A DNA stretch of 64,000 bases from Bradyrhizobium sp. in8p8 (GTDB lineage: Bacteria > Pseudomonadota > Alphaproteobacteria > Rhizobiales > Xanthobacteraceae): the NCBI RefSeq assembly GCF_000426845.1, contig NZ_AUGD01000026.1, positions 1 through 64,000 on the forward strand. The letters run 5' to 3'. The position numbers and the translations under genes are program-made. Below the pieces are notes generated by a model. The model ran no database searches. It was not told the DNA's origin and was given only the letters and a program-made list of their open reading frames with translations. This document shows, piece after piece, positions 51,877-60,337 of this stretch (the first letter of the stretch is position 1; every line of letters begins with the position of its first letter).

Positions 51877-51966
51877 GTCGCGTTCTCCCGGAACGAGCGC
51901 GGTTCGTCTCAAGCTCGTCCCGATCTATACAGCCTGGGGCGCGGCTCAGGCAACAACTGGCCGGTA

Positions 51967-53160
51967 CTATACGGTCGCTCCGGGCGGTTCCGGCGTGACC
52001 GCCAAATCGTAGAAATGCTTCGGGAAAGCGCGCTTGAGGTCGGTCTTTCGAAGGGTTCCAGCGATAGCCTCGGAGGCCCCCCCGCGGCCGTAGGGCGGCA
52101 CACGGGCCGGATCGGGCCGGAACCCGCCCTCGAAGATGCTGCGCAGGCTTGCCAGGATGAGCTGCGAATCGGCGGGGCAGTCGATGATCGAGGCGGCGCG
52201 CAGCCGGCCCTTCTGGCGATCGCCGATATTGATCGTGGGCACACCAACGGCCGGGGCCTCCAGAATGCCGCTGGAGGAGTTGCCGACCACGGCATCCGCA
52301 AGCCGCAGCGCGGACCAGTAGCGCTCGCTCCCGAGCGAAGTGAAGAGATGGGCGCGATCGGGGCGCGCCGCGACGAACGCCCGGATCGCATCGTCGATGG
52401 CGCGATAGCCGGGATCTGCGTTGACGCCGGTGAAGATGAAGCTGCGATCCCCGATGTCGGCAAGCGCGCCAAGAAGGGCAGTGACGTTGGCGGCGTCGGC
52501 CTCCGGCTGCGCCGTCGTCGGATGCAGTGTCACCAGCAGGAAGCGCTCGGGACCGCCGATGCCGAGCTTTGCGAACAACTCGGCACGGGTCAGCGTCGGC
52601 GTGCTATCCGCCAGATCGAGGCCGGGCGCGCCGACGTTGAAAACAAAATCGGGCTGCTCGCCCATCTGGATCACGCGCCGGCGATAGGGTTCGGCCGCGA
52701 CGAAATGCAGACAGGCCATCTTGGTGATGGCATGACGGATCGCATCGTCGAAGGCGCCCGCGGTGATCTCACCGCCATGGATGTGTGCGATCGGAATGTT
52801 CAGCAGTGTCGCCGCAACCGAGGCGGCCAGCACCTCGTAGCGGTCGCCGAGCACGACGAGGACGTCGGGGGCGAGCTTTGGCAGCGCCTCGGCAAAACCG
52901 CTGACGCCGATACCGGTGCCGCGCGCAATCGTTTCGGCGCGGTCGTCGTCGAGCGCGAGATCGATTTTTGCCGCGATCGGAAAGCCGTCGGCCTCGATGA
53001 TCTTCCAGGTCTCGCCGAAGCGCGGCACGAGATGCATGCCGCAGGCGATCACGCTCAGCGCGACGTCATCGGCCGCCTTGAGCCGCGCCAAAATGCCCCG
53101 CAGAAGCCCGTAGTCGGCGCGCGAACCCGTGACGACGGCGATGCGGCGGCGTGCGCTCAT
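51967..53160 (-). CDS. legG: Hydrolysing sugar 2-epimerase, NeuC/LegG type
   Basis: The 397-residue product begins RRRIAVVTGSRADYGLLRGI and has VLVVLGDRYEVLAASVAATL, HIHGGEITAGAFDDAIRHAI, KMACLHFVAAEPYRRRVIQM and VGNSSSGILEAPAVGVPTIN. These are the hallmarks of hydrolysing epimerases NeuC and LegG, which release the NDP and form the free 2-epimer sugar used by NeuB/LegI. Context with legB and legC favours LegG. Its start overlaps the stop of the adjacent legF by 4 bases. Confidence 0.85.
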   Translation of the reverse strand: MSARRRIAVVTGSRADYGLLRGILARLKAADDVALSVIACGMHLVPRFGETWKIIEADGFPIAAKIDLALDDDRAETIARGTGIGVSGFAEALPKLAPDVLVVLGDRYEVLAASVAATLLNIPIAHIHGGEITAGAFDDAIRHAITKMACLHFVAAEPYRRRVIQMGEQPDFVFNVGAPGLDLADSTPTLTRAELFAKLGIGGPERFLLVTLHPTTAQPEADAANVTALLGALADIGDRSFIFTGVNADPGYRAIDDAIRAFVAARPDRAHLFTSLGSERYWSALRLADAVVGNSSSGILEAPAVGVPTINIGDRQKGRLRAASIIDCPADSQLILASLRSIFEGGFRPDPARVPPYGRGGASEAIAGTLRKTDLKRAFPKHFYDLAVTPEPPGATV

Positions 53161-53903
53161 GTCCGCTGCCGCCAGGGCGAGGCATCGAGCATGGCATGCT
53201 CGATGACATAGGAGGCGTAGGCGAGGTCGGCCGCGCTCTCGATCTCGATCGAATGCATGCGGTCCATCATGATACCGTAGCTTGCCGACGGATCGGCGTA
53301 GATCTTGCGATGCTTGCGCATCGCGTCCCAGCCGACGAGATAGAGCGCGCCGTTCATGGTGACTTCGACGGGCTGGTCCTGGCGCCGCTGCGCCGTCGTC
53401 GCCAGCATCTTCTCGACGATGCCGCCGATCGAGCCATCCTCGCCGAGCGTGCCGACGAAGATCGAGGAGACCTCGGTCTCGCGCATCCCGACCACGAGGC
53501 TCGCCTTGCGCGCGGCGAACAATTCGACGGCCTCGTCGAAATGCTTTGGCGTCGCGAAGGGCGAGGAGGGCTCCAGCAGCATGATGGCGTCGTAGCGCCG
53601 CTTCTCATGCGTCTCGATCCAGTCCATGGCGTGCAGAACCACGTCGTTGGATGAGGCGGTGTCGGTCGCGAGCTCAGCCGGTCGCTCGAACAGCATTTCG
53701 GCGCCATACCGCGTCGCTTCGGCGCGGATCTCGGGGCTGTCGCTGGAGACGATCAGGCGCGAGCAGTAGCGGGACTGTTTTGCGGCAATCGCTTTGTAGC
53801 CGGTCAGGCTGAGGCCGCCGATCTCGCGCAGGTTCTTGCCTGGCAGGCCCTTCGATCCACCGCGGCCGACCAGCAGGAACAATATCTCGGGCGAGTTCGT
53901 CAT
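53157..53903 (-). CDS. legF: Acylneuraminate-type cytidylyltransferase (LegF-like)
   Basis: The 248-residue product has EILFLLVGRGGSKGLPGKNL, the signature loop of CMP-sialic acid synthetases (with a valine-glycine variant of the usual IPARGGSKG), then SRLIVSSDSPEIRAEATRYG, IMLLEPSSPFATPKHFDEAV and a C-terminal YASYVIEHAML. It activates the nonulosonic acid with CTP. The start is ATG 53903; the frame extends to 53960. Coupled to legG by overlap. Confidence 0.8.
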   Translation of the reverse strand: MTNSPEILFLLVGRGGSKGLPGKNLREIGGLSLTGYKAIAAKQSRYCSRLIVSSDSPEIRAEATRYGAEMLFERPAELATDTASSNDVVLHAMDWIETHEKRRYDAIMLLEPSSPFATPKHFDEAVELFAARKASLVVGMRETEVSSIFVGTLGEDGSIGGIVEKMLATTAQRRQDQPVEVTMNGALYLVGWDAMRKHRKIYADPSASYGIMMDRMHSIEIESAADLAYASYVIEHAMLDASPWRQRT

Positions 53904-54085
53904 TGGCAACAGACTATCCTGTGTCCCGTCGTCGCGAATCGGCGTGATTCGTCGCTCCACGGGCTCTTGCGGGTCCCGTTGGGGAATGCCGCAAACCGCC
54001 CGCTTGCGTTGCTTTTACCAGCGTGCTCGACTAAGACAACCGCTTGATTGGCGGGCGATTTCGCTTTGCCCAGCGACGAAACCCC

Positions 54086-55168
54086 ATGCATCGCAAAACC
54101 CTGATCATTGCTGAGGCTGGCGTCAACCACAACGGCGACCGCGCACGCGCGCTGGCCCTGGTGGAGGCGGCGGCGCGAGCCGGGGCCGATGTGGTCAAGT
54201 TTCAGTCGTTCCGCGCCGACAAGCTCGCGACGGCCGAAGCCGCGAAGGCGAGCTACCAGCAGGCGACCACCGGCGCGGCGCAGTCGCAGCTCGACATGCT
54301 GCGCGCGCTCGAGCTCAGCGCAGACGACGAGGAGCAGATAGCCGCAGCCTGCGCGTCGGCCAATATCACGTATATGTCGACGCCGTTCGATTCCGACAGC
54401 GCCACGCATCTGGTCCGCCGCGTCGGCGTGTCCACGCTGAAGGTCGGCTCGGGCGATCTCACCAATGCGCCGCTGCTGCTGCATCTGGCGCGGTTCCGGC
54501 TGCCGATCATCCTGTCGACCGGGATGGGGACGCTCGCCGAAGTGGAGCAGGCGCTCGGCGTCATCGCCTTCGGTTATCTTTGCGATGCAACGGCAAAGCC
54601 TACGTCTGCCGATTTTGCAAGACTCCTGCTCGATCGTGCGACCTGGATGGAGCTGCGTGCAAGGGTCACGCTGCTGCATTGTACGACCGAATATCCGGCC
54701 GATCCGCAATCGATCAATCTGCGCGCGATGGCGACGCTGCGCGAGGCGTTCGGCCTGCCGGTCGGCTTCTCCGACCACAGCCGGGGCATCCACATCGCAT
54801 CGGCAGCGGTAGCGCTCGGTGCCACCGTGATCGAAAAGCATCTGACGCTCGACCGCAATCTTCCGGGCCCCGATCACCGGGCTTCGATCGAGCCGGACGA
54901 GATGGCGGCGATGATCGCCGCGATACGCGACGTCGAGGCCGCGCTCGGCGACGGTCGCAAGGTGCCGGCGCCGGAGGAGATTCCAAACCGCGCAGTGGCG
55001 CGCCGCAGCCTCGTCGCGCTGCGCCCGGTGCGCGCCGGCGAGCGCTTCACCGAAGACAATCTCGGCGTCAAGCGCCCGGGCAATGGCGTCCCGCCGATCG
55101 AATATTGGAGTTATCTCGGCAAGACCGCCTCGCGCGACTACGCGGCCAACGAGGCGCTGGAGCCATGA
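54086..55168 (+). CDS. legI: Nonulosonic acid synthase (LegI/NeuB-like)
   Basis: The 360-residue product has LIIAEAGVNHNGDRARALAL, VVKFQSFRADKLAT, FDSDSATHLVRRVGVSTLKV, GSGDLTNAPLL, LSTGMGTLAEVEQAL, LLHCTTEYPADPQSINLRAM and GFSDHSRGIHIASAAVALGA, the NeuB family order. The C-terminal SAF/antifreeze-like domain (VARRSLVALRPVRAGERFTE, LGVKRPGNGVPP) completes it. It condenses the released 6-deoxy amino sugar with phosphoenolpyruvate. ATG 54086 is used; it is coupled to the acetyltransferase gene by ATGA. Confidence 0.85.
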   Translation: MHRKTLIIAEAGVNHNGDRARALALVEAAARAGADVVKFQSFRADKLATAEAAKASYQQATTGAAQSQLDMLRALELSADDEEQIAAACASANITYMSTPFDSDSATHLVRRVGVSTLKVGSGDLTNAPLLLHLARFRLPIILSTGMGTLAEVEQALGVIAFGYLCDATAKPTSADFARLLLDRATWMELRARVTLLHCTTEYPADPQSINLRAMATLREAFGLPVGFSDHSRGIHIASAAVALGATVIEKHLTLDRNLPGPDHRASIEPDEMAAMIAAIRDVEAALGDGRKVPAPEEIPNRAVARRSLVALRPVRAGERFTEDNLGVKRPGNGVPPIEYWSYLGKTASRDYAANEALEP

Positions 55169-55791
55169 GCCTGATCGTGCTCTGTGCCGGCGGTCACGCC
55201 CGCGTCGTCGTCGAGGCGTTACTGAGCCGCGGCATCCGTCCCGCAGCCGTCGCTGATCGCGATGCCGCGCGCATCGGCGCGGCCATCGGCGGCGTCAAGA
55301 TCACGGGATCAGACGACGACGTCCTCAAGATGCCGGCCGACGGGGTCGAGCTTGCCAATGGTCTCGGCAATCGCGCCTCGCGCGGCGATTCGGGGCTGGC
55401 GGGCCGGCGGGCCTTGTTCGATCGATTCGCAGAGAAGGGTTACAGGTTTCCCGTGATCGCGCATTCCTCCGCCGTGATCGCCTCCGACGTGCAACTCGGC
55501 GCCGGCGCACAGGTGATGGCGGGTGCCGTGATCCAGCCGGCGGCGCGGATCGGGCGGAACGTGCTGGTGAATACGCGCGCGGTGGTCGAGCACGATTGCA
55601 TCGTCGGCGATCACGCGCATATCGCGCCGGGGGCGGTGCTGTGCGGGGGCGTGTCGATCGGCGAGAGCGTCCATGTCGGCGCCTGCGCCGTTGTGTTGGT
55701 CGGCGTCAAGGTGGGCGCCGGAGCCGTCGTCGCCGCGGGCGCGGTGGTTACAAAAGATGTCGCGGCCGGCGGGTTCGCCGGCAACGAATAG
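55165..55791 (+). CDS. NeuD/PglD-type acetyltransferase (candidate LegH)
   Basis: The 208-residue product has an N-terminal Rossmann-like part (IVLCAGGHARVVVEALLSRG) and a C-terminal hexapeptide beta-helix with NTRAVVEHDCIVGDHAHIAP, matching the catalytic histidine block of PglD/NeuD. Such enzymes acetylate the 4-amino group made by LegC-type aminotransferases, so this is the best local candidate for the LegH step. A sialic-acid O-acetyltransferase role is the alternative. Confidence 0.75.
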   Translation: MSLIVLCAGGHARVVVEALLSRGIRPAAVADRDAARIGAAIGGVKITGSDDDVLKMPADGVELANGLGNRASRGDSGLAGRRALFDRFAEKGYRFPVIAHSSAVIASDVQLGAGAQVMAGAVIQPAARIGRNVLVNTRAVVEHDCIVGDHAHIAPGAVLCGGVSIGESVHVGACAVVLVGVKVGAGAVVAAGAVVTKDVAAGGFAGNE

Positions 55792-55803
55792 GATTGGTTT
55801 GTC

Positions 55804-56844
55804 ATGAAGGGCGCGTTTGTCGTCAATGAAGATACCCCTCTGATCGAAACGCTGCGGCGGATCGATCAGGGCAATCTGCAACTCGCCATCGTCGAGCGCG
55901 AGGGCAAAATCGTCGGCACCGTCACCGACGGCGACGTGCGGCGCGCGCTGCTCGGCGGTACGGGGCTCGACGCTTCCGTCAGCCTGGTGATGAACCGCAC
56001 GCCGATCACGGCGCCGGTCGGCATCTCGAATCCGGCCGCGCTGAATCTGATGCGCAAGCACTCCATCCACCAACTTCCGCTGGTCGACACCGAGGGGCGG
56101 GTGGTCGAGGTCAAGCTGATCGACGATCTCGCGCTCGCGCAGCAATCCGATCATTGGGTCGTGCTGATGGCCGGCGGCCTCGGCTCGCGATTGAAGCCGC
56201 TGACCGACGAGGTCCCGAAGCCGCTGATCCGCGTCGGCGACAAGCCGATCCTGGAGACCGTGCTCGGCGGTTTCGTCAAGGCCGGCTTCGGCAAGTTCTT
56301 CATCTCGGTCAACTACAAGGCCGACATGATCCGCGACTATTTTGGCGACGGCTCGGCCTGGGGCGTGGAGATCAACTATCTGCAGGAGAACGAGCGGCTC
56401 GGAACGGCAGGCGCGCTGTCGCTGCTCCCGGAACGGCCGACGCAGCCGTTCTTCGTCATGAACGGCGATCTGCTGACGACGGTGAATTTCGAGCAGATGC
56501 TGAAATATCATCGCGAGCATCAGGCCTTCTCCACCGTCTGCGTGCGCGAGCATTCGGTGACCGTGCCGTTTGGCGTGATCGACTTCGACGATCACCGCCT
56601 GCTCGGCATCCGCGAGAAGCCGACGCAAAAATTCTTCGTCAATGCCGGCGTCTATCTGCTCGATCCCGCCGTGCTCGACCATCTTGACGCCAACGAGGCC
56701 GTGGACATGCCGACGCTGATCGAGCGCACCATCGCCAAGGGCAAGCCGTCGGTGGTCTTCCCGTTGCGGGAATACTGGATCGACGTCGGCCGGCTCGACG
56801 ATCTGCAGCGCGCCTCCGACGAATTCCAGAGGATTTTTGGATGA
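55804..56844 (+). CDS. ptmE: CBS-domain nucleotidyltransferase (PtmE/LegE-like)
   Basis: The 346-residue product starts with two CBS motifs (about 1-115: DTPLIETLRRIDQGNLQLAI, VGTVTDGDVRRALL, HSIHQLPLVD) and then a sugar-phosphate nucleotidyltransferase domain (VVLMAGGLGSRLKPLTDEVP, KPLIRVGDKPILETVLGGF, NGDLLTTVNF, FVNAGVYLLDPAV). This CBS-plus-NTP-transferase form is the one assigned to glucosamine-1-phosphate guanylyltransferase in the Campylobacter legionaminic acid pathway. It would supply the GDP-sugar used by legB. It overlaps ptmA by 4 bases. Confidence 0.8.
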   Translation: MKGAFVVNEDTPLIETLRRIDQGNLQLAIVEREGKIVGTVTDGDVRRALLGGTGLDASVSLVMNRTPITAPVGISNPAALNLMRKHSIHQLPLVDTEGRVVEVKLIDDLALAQQSDHWVVLMAGGLGSRLKPLTDEVPKPLIRVGDKPILETVLGGFVKAGFGKFFISVNYKADMIRDYFGDGSAWGVEINYLQENERLGTAGALSLLPERPTQPFFVMNGDLLTTVNFEQMLKYHREHQAFSTVCVREHSVTVPFGVIDFDDHRLLGIREKPTQKFFVNAGVYLLDPAVLDHLDANEAVDMPTLIERTIAKGKPSVVFPLREYWIDVGRLDDLQRASDEFQRIFG

Positions 56845-57653
56845 GCAGCGAACGTTCGCTCCGCGAGATGATGTCGCTCGACGGCCGGGTTGCCGTCATC
56901 ACCGGCGGCGCCGGCCATATCGGCCGCGCCATTGCGGGGGGCCTTGCCGAACTCGGCGCCAGCATCGCGCTGGTCGATATCGCTGCGTCAGCAGGCACTG
57001 AAGCGGCGGCGAAGCTGACTGCGAGTTACTCCGTCACGGCAGCCATGTTCGACTGCGATTTCGAGCAGGGCGATGCGGTCAAGGATCTGCCGCGGCGGGT
57101 GCGCGAGGCTTTTGGCGGCATCGACATCATCGTCAATTGCGCGGCTTTCGTCGGCACCAGCGGACTCGAGGGCTGGGCAGTGCCGTTCGCGCAGCAGTCG
57201 GATGCGACCTGGCGGCGGGCGATCGAGGTCAACCTCACGGCGCCCTTCGTCCTGATCCAGGCCGCCGCCGAGGATCTTGCCAAATCGGGCCATGGCAGTG
57301 TGATCAATATTTCCTCCATCTACGGCCTCGCTGGACCCGACTGGCGGCTCTACGAGGGGACCCCGCTCGGGAACCCGGCCGCCTATGCCGCCAGCAAGGG
57401 CGGCCTGATCCAGATGACGCGGTGGCTCGCCACCACCATGGCACCCAAGGTACGTGTCAATGCGGTCGCGCCTGGCGGCGTCTTCAGGGCGACGCCGGAG
57501 CCGTTTTTGAGCCGCTATGTGGCCCGGACGCCGCTTGCACGCATGGCAAGCGAGGACGATATGAAGGGCGCTGTGGCCTATCTGGCCAGCGACCTCTCTG
57601 CCTATGTGACGGGACAGTGCATTGCGGTCGACGGGGGATGGACGGCGTGGTAA
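56841..57653 (+). CDS. ptmA: Short-chain dehydrogenase (PtmA-like)
   Basis: The 270-residue classical SDR has GRVAVITGGAGHIGRAIAGG (cofactor site), IDIIVNCAAF, the catalytic SVINISSIYGLAGPDWRLY segment, YAASKGG (Tyr-Lys) and SAYVTGQCIAVDGGWTAW at the end. The position between ptmE and the amidotransferase and the IYGLAGPDWRLYEG stretch match PtmA of Campylobacter flagellar modification loci. Its exact step in making the amino sugar precursor is not settled. It overlaps ptmE by 4 bases. Confidence 0.75.
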   Translation: MSSERSLREMMSLDGRVAVITGGAGHIGRAIAGGLAELGASIALVDIAASAGTEAAAKLTASYSVTAAMFDCDFEQGDAVKDLPRRVREAFGGIDIIVNCAAFVGTSGLEGWAVPFAQQSDATWRRAIEVNLTAPFVLIQAAAEDLAKSGHGSVINISSIYGLAGPDWRLYEGTPLGNPAAYAASKGGLIQMTRWLATTMAPKVRVNAVAPGGVFRATPEPFLSRYVARTPLARMASEDDMKGAVAYLASDLSAYVTGQCIAVDGGWTAW

Positions 57654-57690
57654 GCCGACAGCAAATCATGCAATCGCGAGAATTGACGAA

Positions 57691-58869
57691 ATGTTGAGCT
57701 GTAGCAAATGCTTATTGCCGGAAACGGCGGAAGCCACATCGTTCGACGAAGAAGGCTCGTGCAGCGTTTGCCGCCAGATCGAGGTCCGTGACACCCAGAT
57801 CGACTGGGACGACCGTCACAAGCAGATGATGGAACTGGTCGCGCAATACCGCGACAAGGGCCTGTACGACTGCATCGTGCCGTATTCGGGCGGCAAGGAC
57901 AGCGTCTTCCAGCTCTGGTACGTCGTCAAGAAACTCGGCCTGAAGCCGTTGGTGGTGCGCTTCGACCACTGGTTCTATCGTCCGCTGATCGAAGAGAACA
58001 ACACCAGCGTGTTCAAGCAGCTCGGCGTCGACGTGCTGAACTTCACGCCCAACTGGCATGTGGTGCGCGAGCTGATGCTGGAATCGCTGAAGCGCCGCGG
58101 CGACTTCTGCTGGCACTGCCACACCGGCATCTATGCCCACACCATGCAGATCGCGATCCGCTACGAGACGCCGCTCTTGTTCTGGGGCGAGAGTCTCGCC
58201 GAATACCAGTCGTTCTATTCCTATGACGAGATGGAAGAGGTCGACGAGAAGCGCTTCAACCGCGCCATGAATCTCGGCATCACCGCCGACGACATGTACG
58301 AATTCCTCGGCGGCCGAGTCGCCAAGCGCGACCTCTATCCGTTCGTCTATCCACCGCGCAAGGAGCTGATGCGGATCAAGTGCCGCTCGATCTGCCTCGG
58401 CAGCTACATCAAGTGGGACACCAAGAAGCACGTCGAGATCATCAAGCGCGAGCTCGGTTGGAAGGGCCAGGAAGTCGAAGGCATTCCGCCGGAGTACGAC
58501 TACGAGAAGATCGAGTGCTTCTTCCAGGGCGTGCGCGATTATCTGAAATACATCAAGCGCGGCATGGGCCGGACCAACCATCTCGCCAACATCGACATTC
58601 GCAACAAGCGCATGACCCGCGAGCAGGGCGAGGCGCTGGTGCGCGAGTTCGACGGCAAGCGGCCGCCGAGCCTCGATCTGTTCCTCGACTATCTCAATCT
58701 GACCGAGGAGCAGTTTTTGGGCATCGCGATCAAGCACGAGGTCAGCCCCTGGCAGTTCTCGCCGAACACGGTCGAGCCGGGTCGCCGCATGCCCGACATG
58801 GACAAGTGGGACAACACCAAGGTGCCGTGGCCGAACCATCCGGGTGTAGAGATCGGCGGCAAGGGGTGA
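57691..58869 (+). CDS. N-acetyl sugar amidotransferase (PtmG/WbpG/PseA family)
   Basis: The 392-residue product has a four-cysteine N-terminal site (C4, C7, C24, C27), an ATP-pyrophosphatase PP-loop SGGKDS at 66-71, DFCWHCHTGIYAHTMQIAI and CRSICLGSYIKWDTKKHVEI. This matches the family that turns an N-acetyl into an acetamidino group on nonulosonic or diacetamido sugars, using ammonia made by a HisH partner. The next two genes encode HisH and HisF paralogues, the known partner arrangement. ATG 57691 is chosen as the conserved start. Confidence 0.85.
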   Translation: MLSCSKCLLPETAEATSFDEEGSCSVCRQIEVRDTQIDWDDRHKQMMELVAQYRDKGLYDCIVPYSGGKDSVFQLWYVVKKLGLKPLVVRFDHWFYRPLIEENNTSVFKQLGVDVLNFTPNWHVVRELMLESLKRRGDFCWHCHTGIYAHTMQIAIRYETPLLFWGESLAEYQSFYSYDEMEEVDEKRFNRAMNLGITADDMYEFLGGRVAKRDLYPFVYPPRKELMRIKCRSICLGSYIKWDTKKHVEIIKRELGWKGQEVEGIPPEYDYEKIECFFQGVRDYLKYIKRGMGRTNHLANIDIRNKRMTREQGEALVREFDGKRPPSLDLFLDYLNLTEEQFLGIAIKHEVSPWQFSPNTVEPGRRMPDMDKWDNTKVPWPNHPGVEIGGKG

Positions 58870-58907
58870 TCGGGCGGCGCGATGATCGCGCCGCAGGGGA
58901 GCAGGCG

Positions 58908-59546
58908 ATGTCAGGCGTAGCGATTGTCGATTACGGCATCAACAATGTACGCTCGGTGAAGAACGCCGTCGAATATTGCGGCTTCGATCCGGTCGTGACC
59001 CACGACGCCGACGCCATCGCCGATGCCTCCCACGTCATCCTGCCCGGCGTCGGTGCGTTCGGCGATGCCATGAGCAACATTCGCGCGCGCGGCATCGACG
59101 AGATGCTCGAGCGCCATGTTCGAGAGAAGGGCAAGCCGTTCCTGGCGGTGTGCCTTGGGATGCAATTGCTCGCCAACACGTCGGAAGAGCATGCCGACGA
59201 CGGCGTGGCGCATCGCGGGCTCGGCTGGTTCGATGCCGACGTGCTGCGGCTGATGCCGAACGATCCCGCGCTGAAGATCCCGCATATGGGCTGGAACATG
59301 GTGGCGAAGGAACGCGACCATCCGATCCTCGCAAATATCCGCGAGAGCAACCTCGCGTTCTATTTCGTGCACTCCTTCGCCATGCGCTGCAAGGATGCCG
59401 GCGACGTTGTCGGCTTCGCCCAATACGGCCAGCCGGTGACCGCGATCATCGCACGCGACAACATCGCCGCCACCCAGTTTCATCCCGAGAAGAGCCAGGA
59501 CACCGGGATCGAGCTGATGAGCAATTTCCTGCGCTGGAATCCCTGA
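58908..59546 (+). CDS. hisH2: HisH-family glutamine amidotransferase (glycan paralogue)
   Basis: The 212-residue product is a class I glutaminase: VAIVDYGINNVRSVKNAVEY, HVILPGVGAFGDAM, the nucleophile Cys82 in LAVCLGMQLLA, and H192 with E194 in TQFHPEKS. It would make ammonia for the upstream amidotransferase, passing it through the HisF-like subunit. ATG 58908 has GGGGAG upstream. No other histidine genes are nearby, so this is not the housekeeping his operon. Confidence 0.85.
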   Translation: MSGVAIVDYGINNVRSVKNAVEYCGFDPVVTHDADAIADASHVILPGVGAFGDAMSNIRARGIDEMLERHVREKGKPFLAVCLGMQLLANTSEEHADDGVAHRGLGWFDADVLRLMPNDPALKIPHMGWNMVAKERDHPILANIRESNLAFYFVHSFAMRCKDAGDVVGFAQYGQPVTAIIARDNIAATQFHPEKSQDTGIELMSNFLRWNP

Positions 59547-59556
59547 AGTCCTCGCG

Positions 59557-60333
59557 ATGCTGAAGAAGCGCCTGATCCCAAAATTCCTGCTGCGAGACGG
59601 CAGGCTCGTGAAGTACGTCCGGTTCTTCGAGAACGAGCGCGCCGCCGGCAATCCGGTTACGACGGCCAAGGTCTACAACGACTACGGCGTCGACGAGCTG
59701 ATCGTGCTCGACATCGTCCCGAGCGCGGCCTCGCGCGGCCGCGTCGTCGACATCATCGAGCGGATGTCGGAAGAGATCTTCATGCCCTTCACCGTCGGCG
59801 GCGGCGTCAAGACGCTCGACGACGTCAACATGCTGCTGCGCGCCGGCGCCGACAAGGTTTCGGTGAATTCGGAAGCCGTGCGGCGTCCGGAGTTTCTGCG
59901 CGAGGCGGCGCGCACCTTCGGCGACCAGTGCATGACGGTGTCAATCGACTACAAGAAGATCGGCCCCAACCATGCCAGCGTGTTCATCGACGGCGGCCGC
60001 GAGCATGTCGCGCTCGATCCGATCGAGTGGGCGCAGCGTTGCGAGGATCTGCATTGCGGCGAGGTGTTGCTCGGTTCGATCGATCGCGACGGTACCATGA
60101 GCGGCTACGACCTCGACTTGATCCACAAGGCGGCGAGCGTCCTGAGCGTGCCCCTGATCGTGTCCGGTGGCTGCGGGTCGCTGCAGCATGCGATCGACGC
60201 GCTGGAGGCCGGGGCGTCGGCGGTGGCAATCTCCTCGATGTTCCTGTTCACCGACCACAGCCCGATCAAGCTGCGCAGCCACCTGTTCTCGCGCGGCCTC
60301 GACGTGCGCGCCAGCTCCTCAAGCAGGAACTAA
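59557..60333 (+). CDS. hisF2: HisF-like protein with altered active site (glycan paralogue)
   Basis: The 258-residue (beta/alpha)8 product aligns with HisF from MLKKRLIP to GLDVRA. The position of catalytic Asp11 of Thermotoga HisF is leucine here (PKFLLRDG instead of a CLDVKDG-type block), while the second catalytic aspartate is kept (D131 in SIDYKK). PFTVGGGVKTLDDVN and SIDRDGTMSGYDLDLI are retained. Loss of one general acid/base suggests it no longer makes imidazole-glycerol phosphate and instead acts as the ammonia conduit beside HisH2. It starts 10 bases after hisH2. Confidence 0.85.
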   Translation: MLKKRLIPKFLLRDGRLVKYVRFFENERAAGNPVTTAKVYNDYGVDELIVLDIVPSAASRGRVVDIIERMSEEIFMPFTVGGGVKTLDDVNMLLRAGADKVSVNSEAVRRPEFLREAARTFGDQCMTVSIDYKKIGPNHASVFIDGGREHVALDPIEWAQRCEDLHCGEVLLGSIDRDGTMSGYDLDLIHKAASVLSVPLIVSGGCGSLQHAIDALEAGASAVAISSMFLFTDHSPIKLRSHLFSRGLDVRASSSSRN

Positions 60334-60337
60334 CACC

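Noticed and set aside
58908..60333. Housekeeping histidine biosynthesis genes
   Set aside because: No other his genes are adjacent, the HisF active site is altered, and both genes follow an amidotransferase; they belong to glycan modification.
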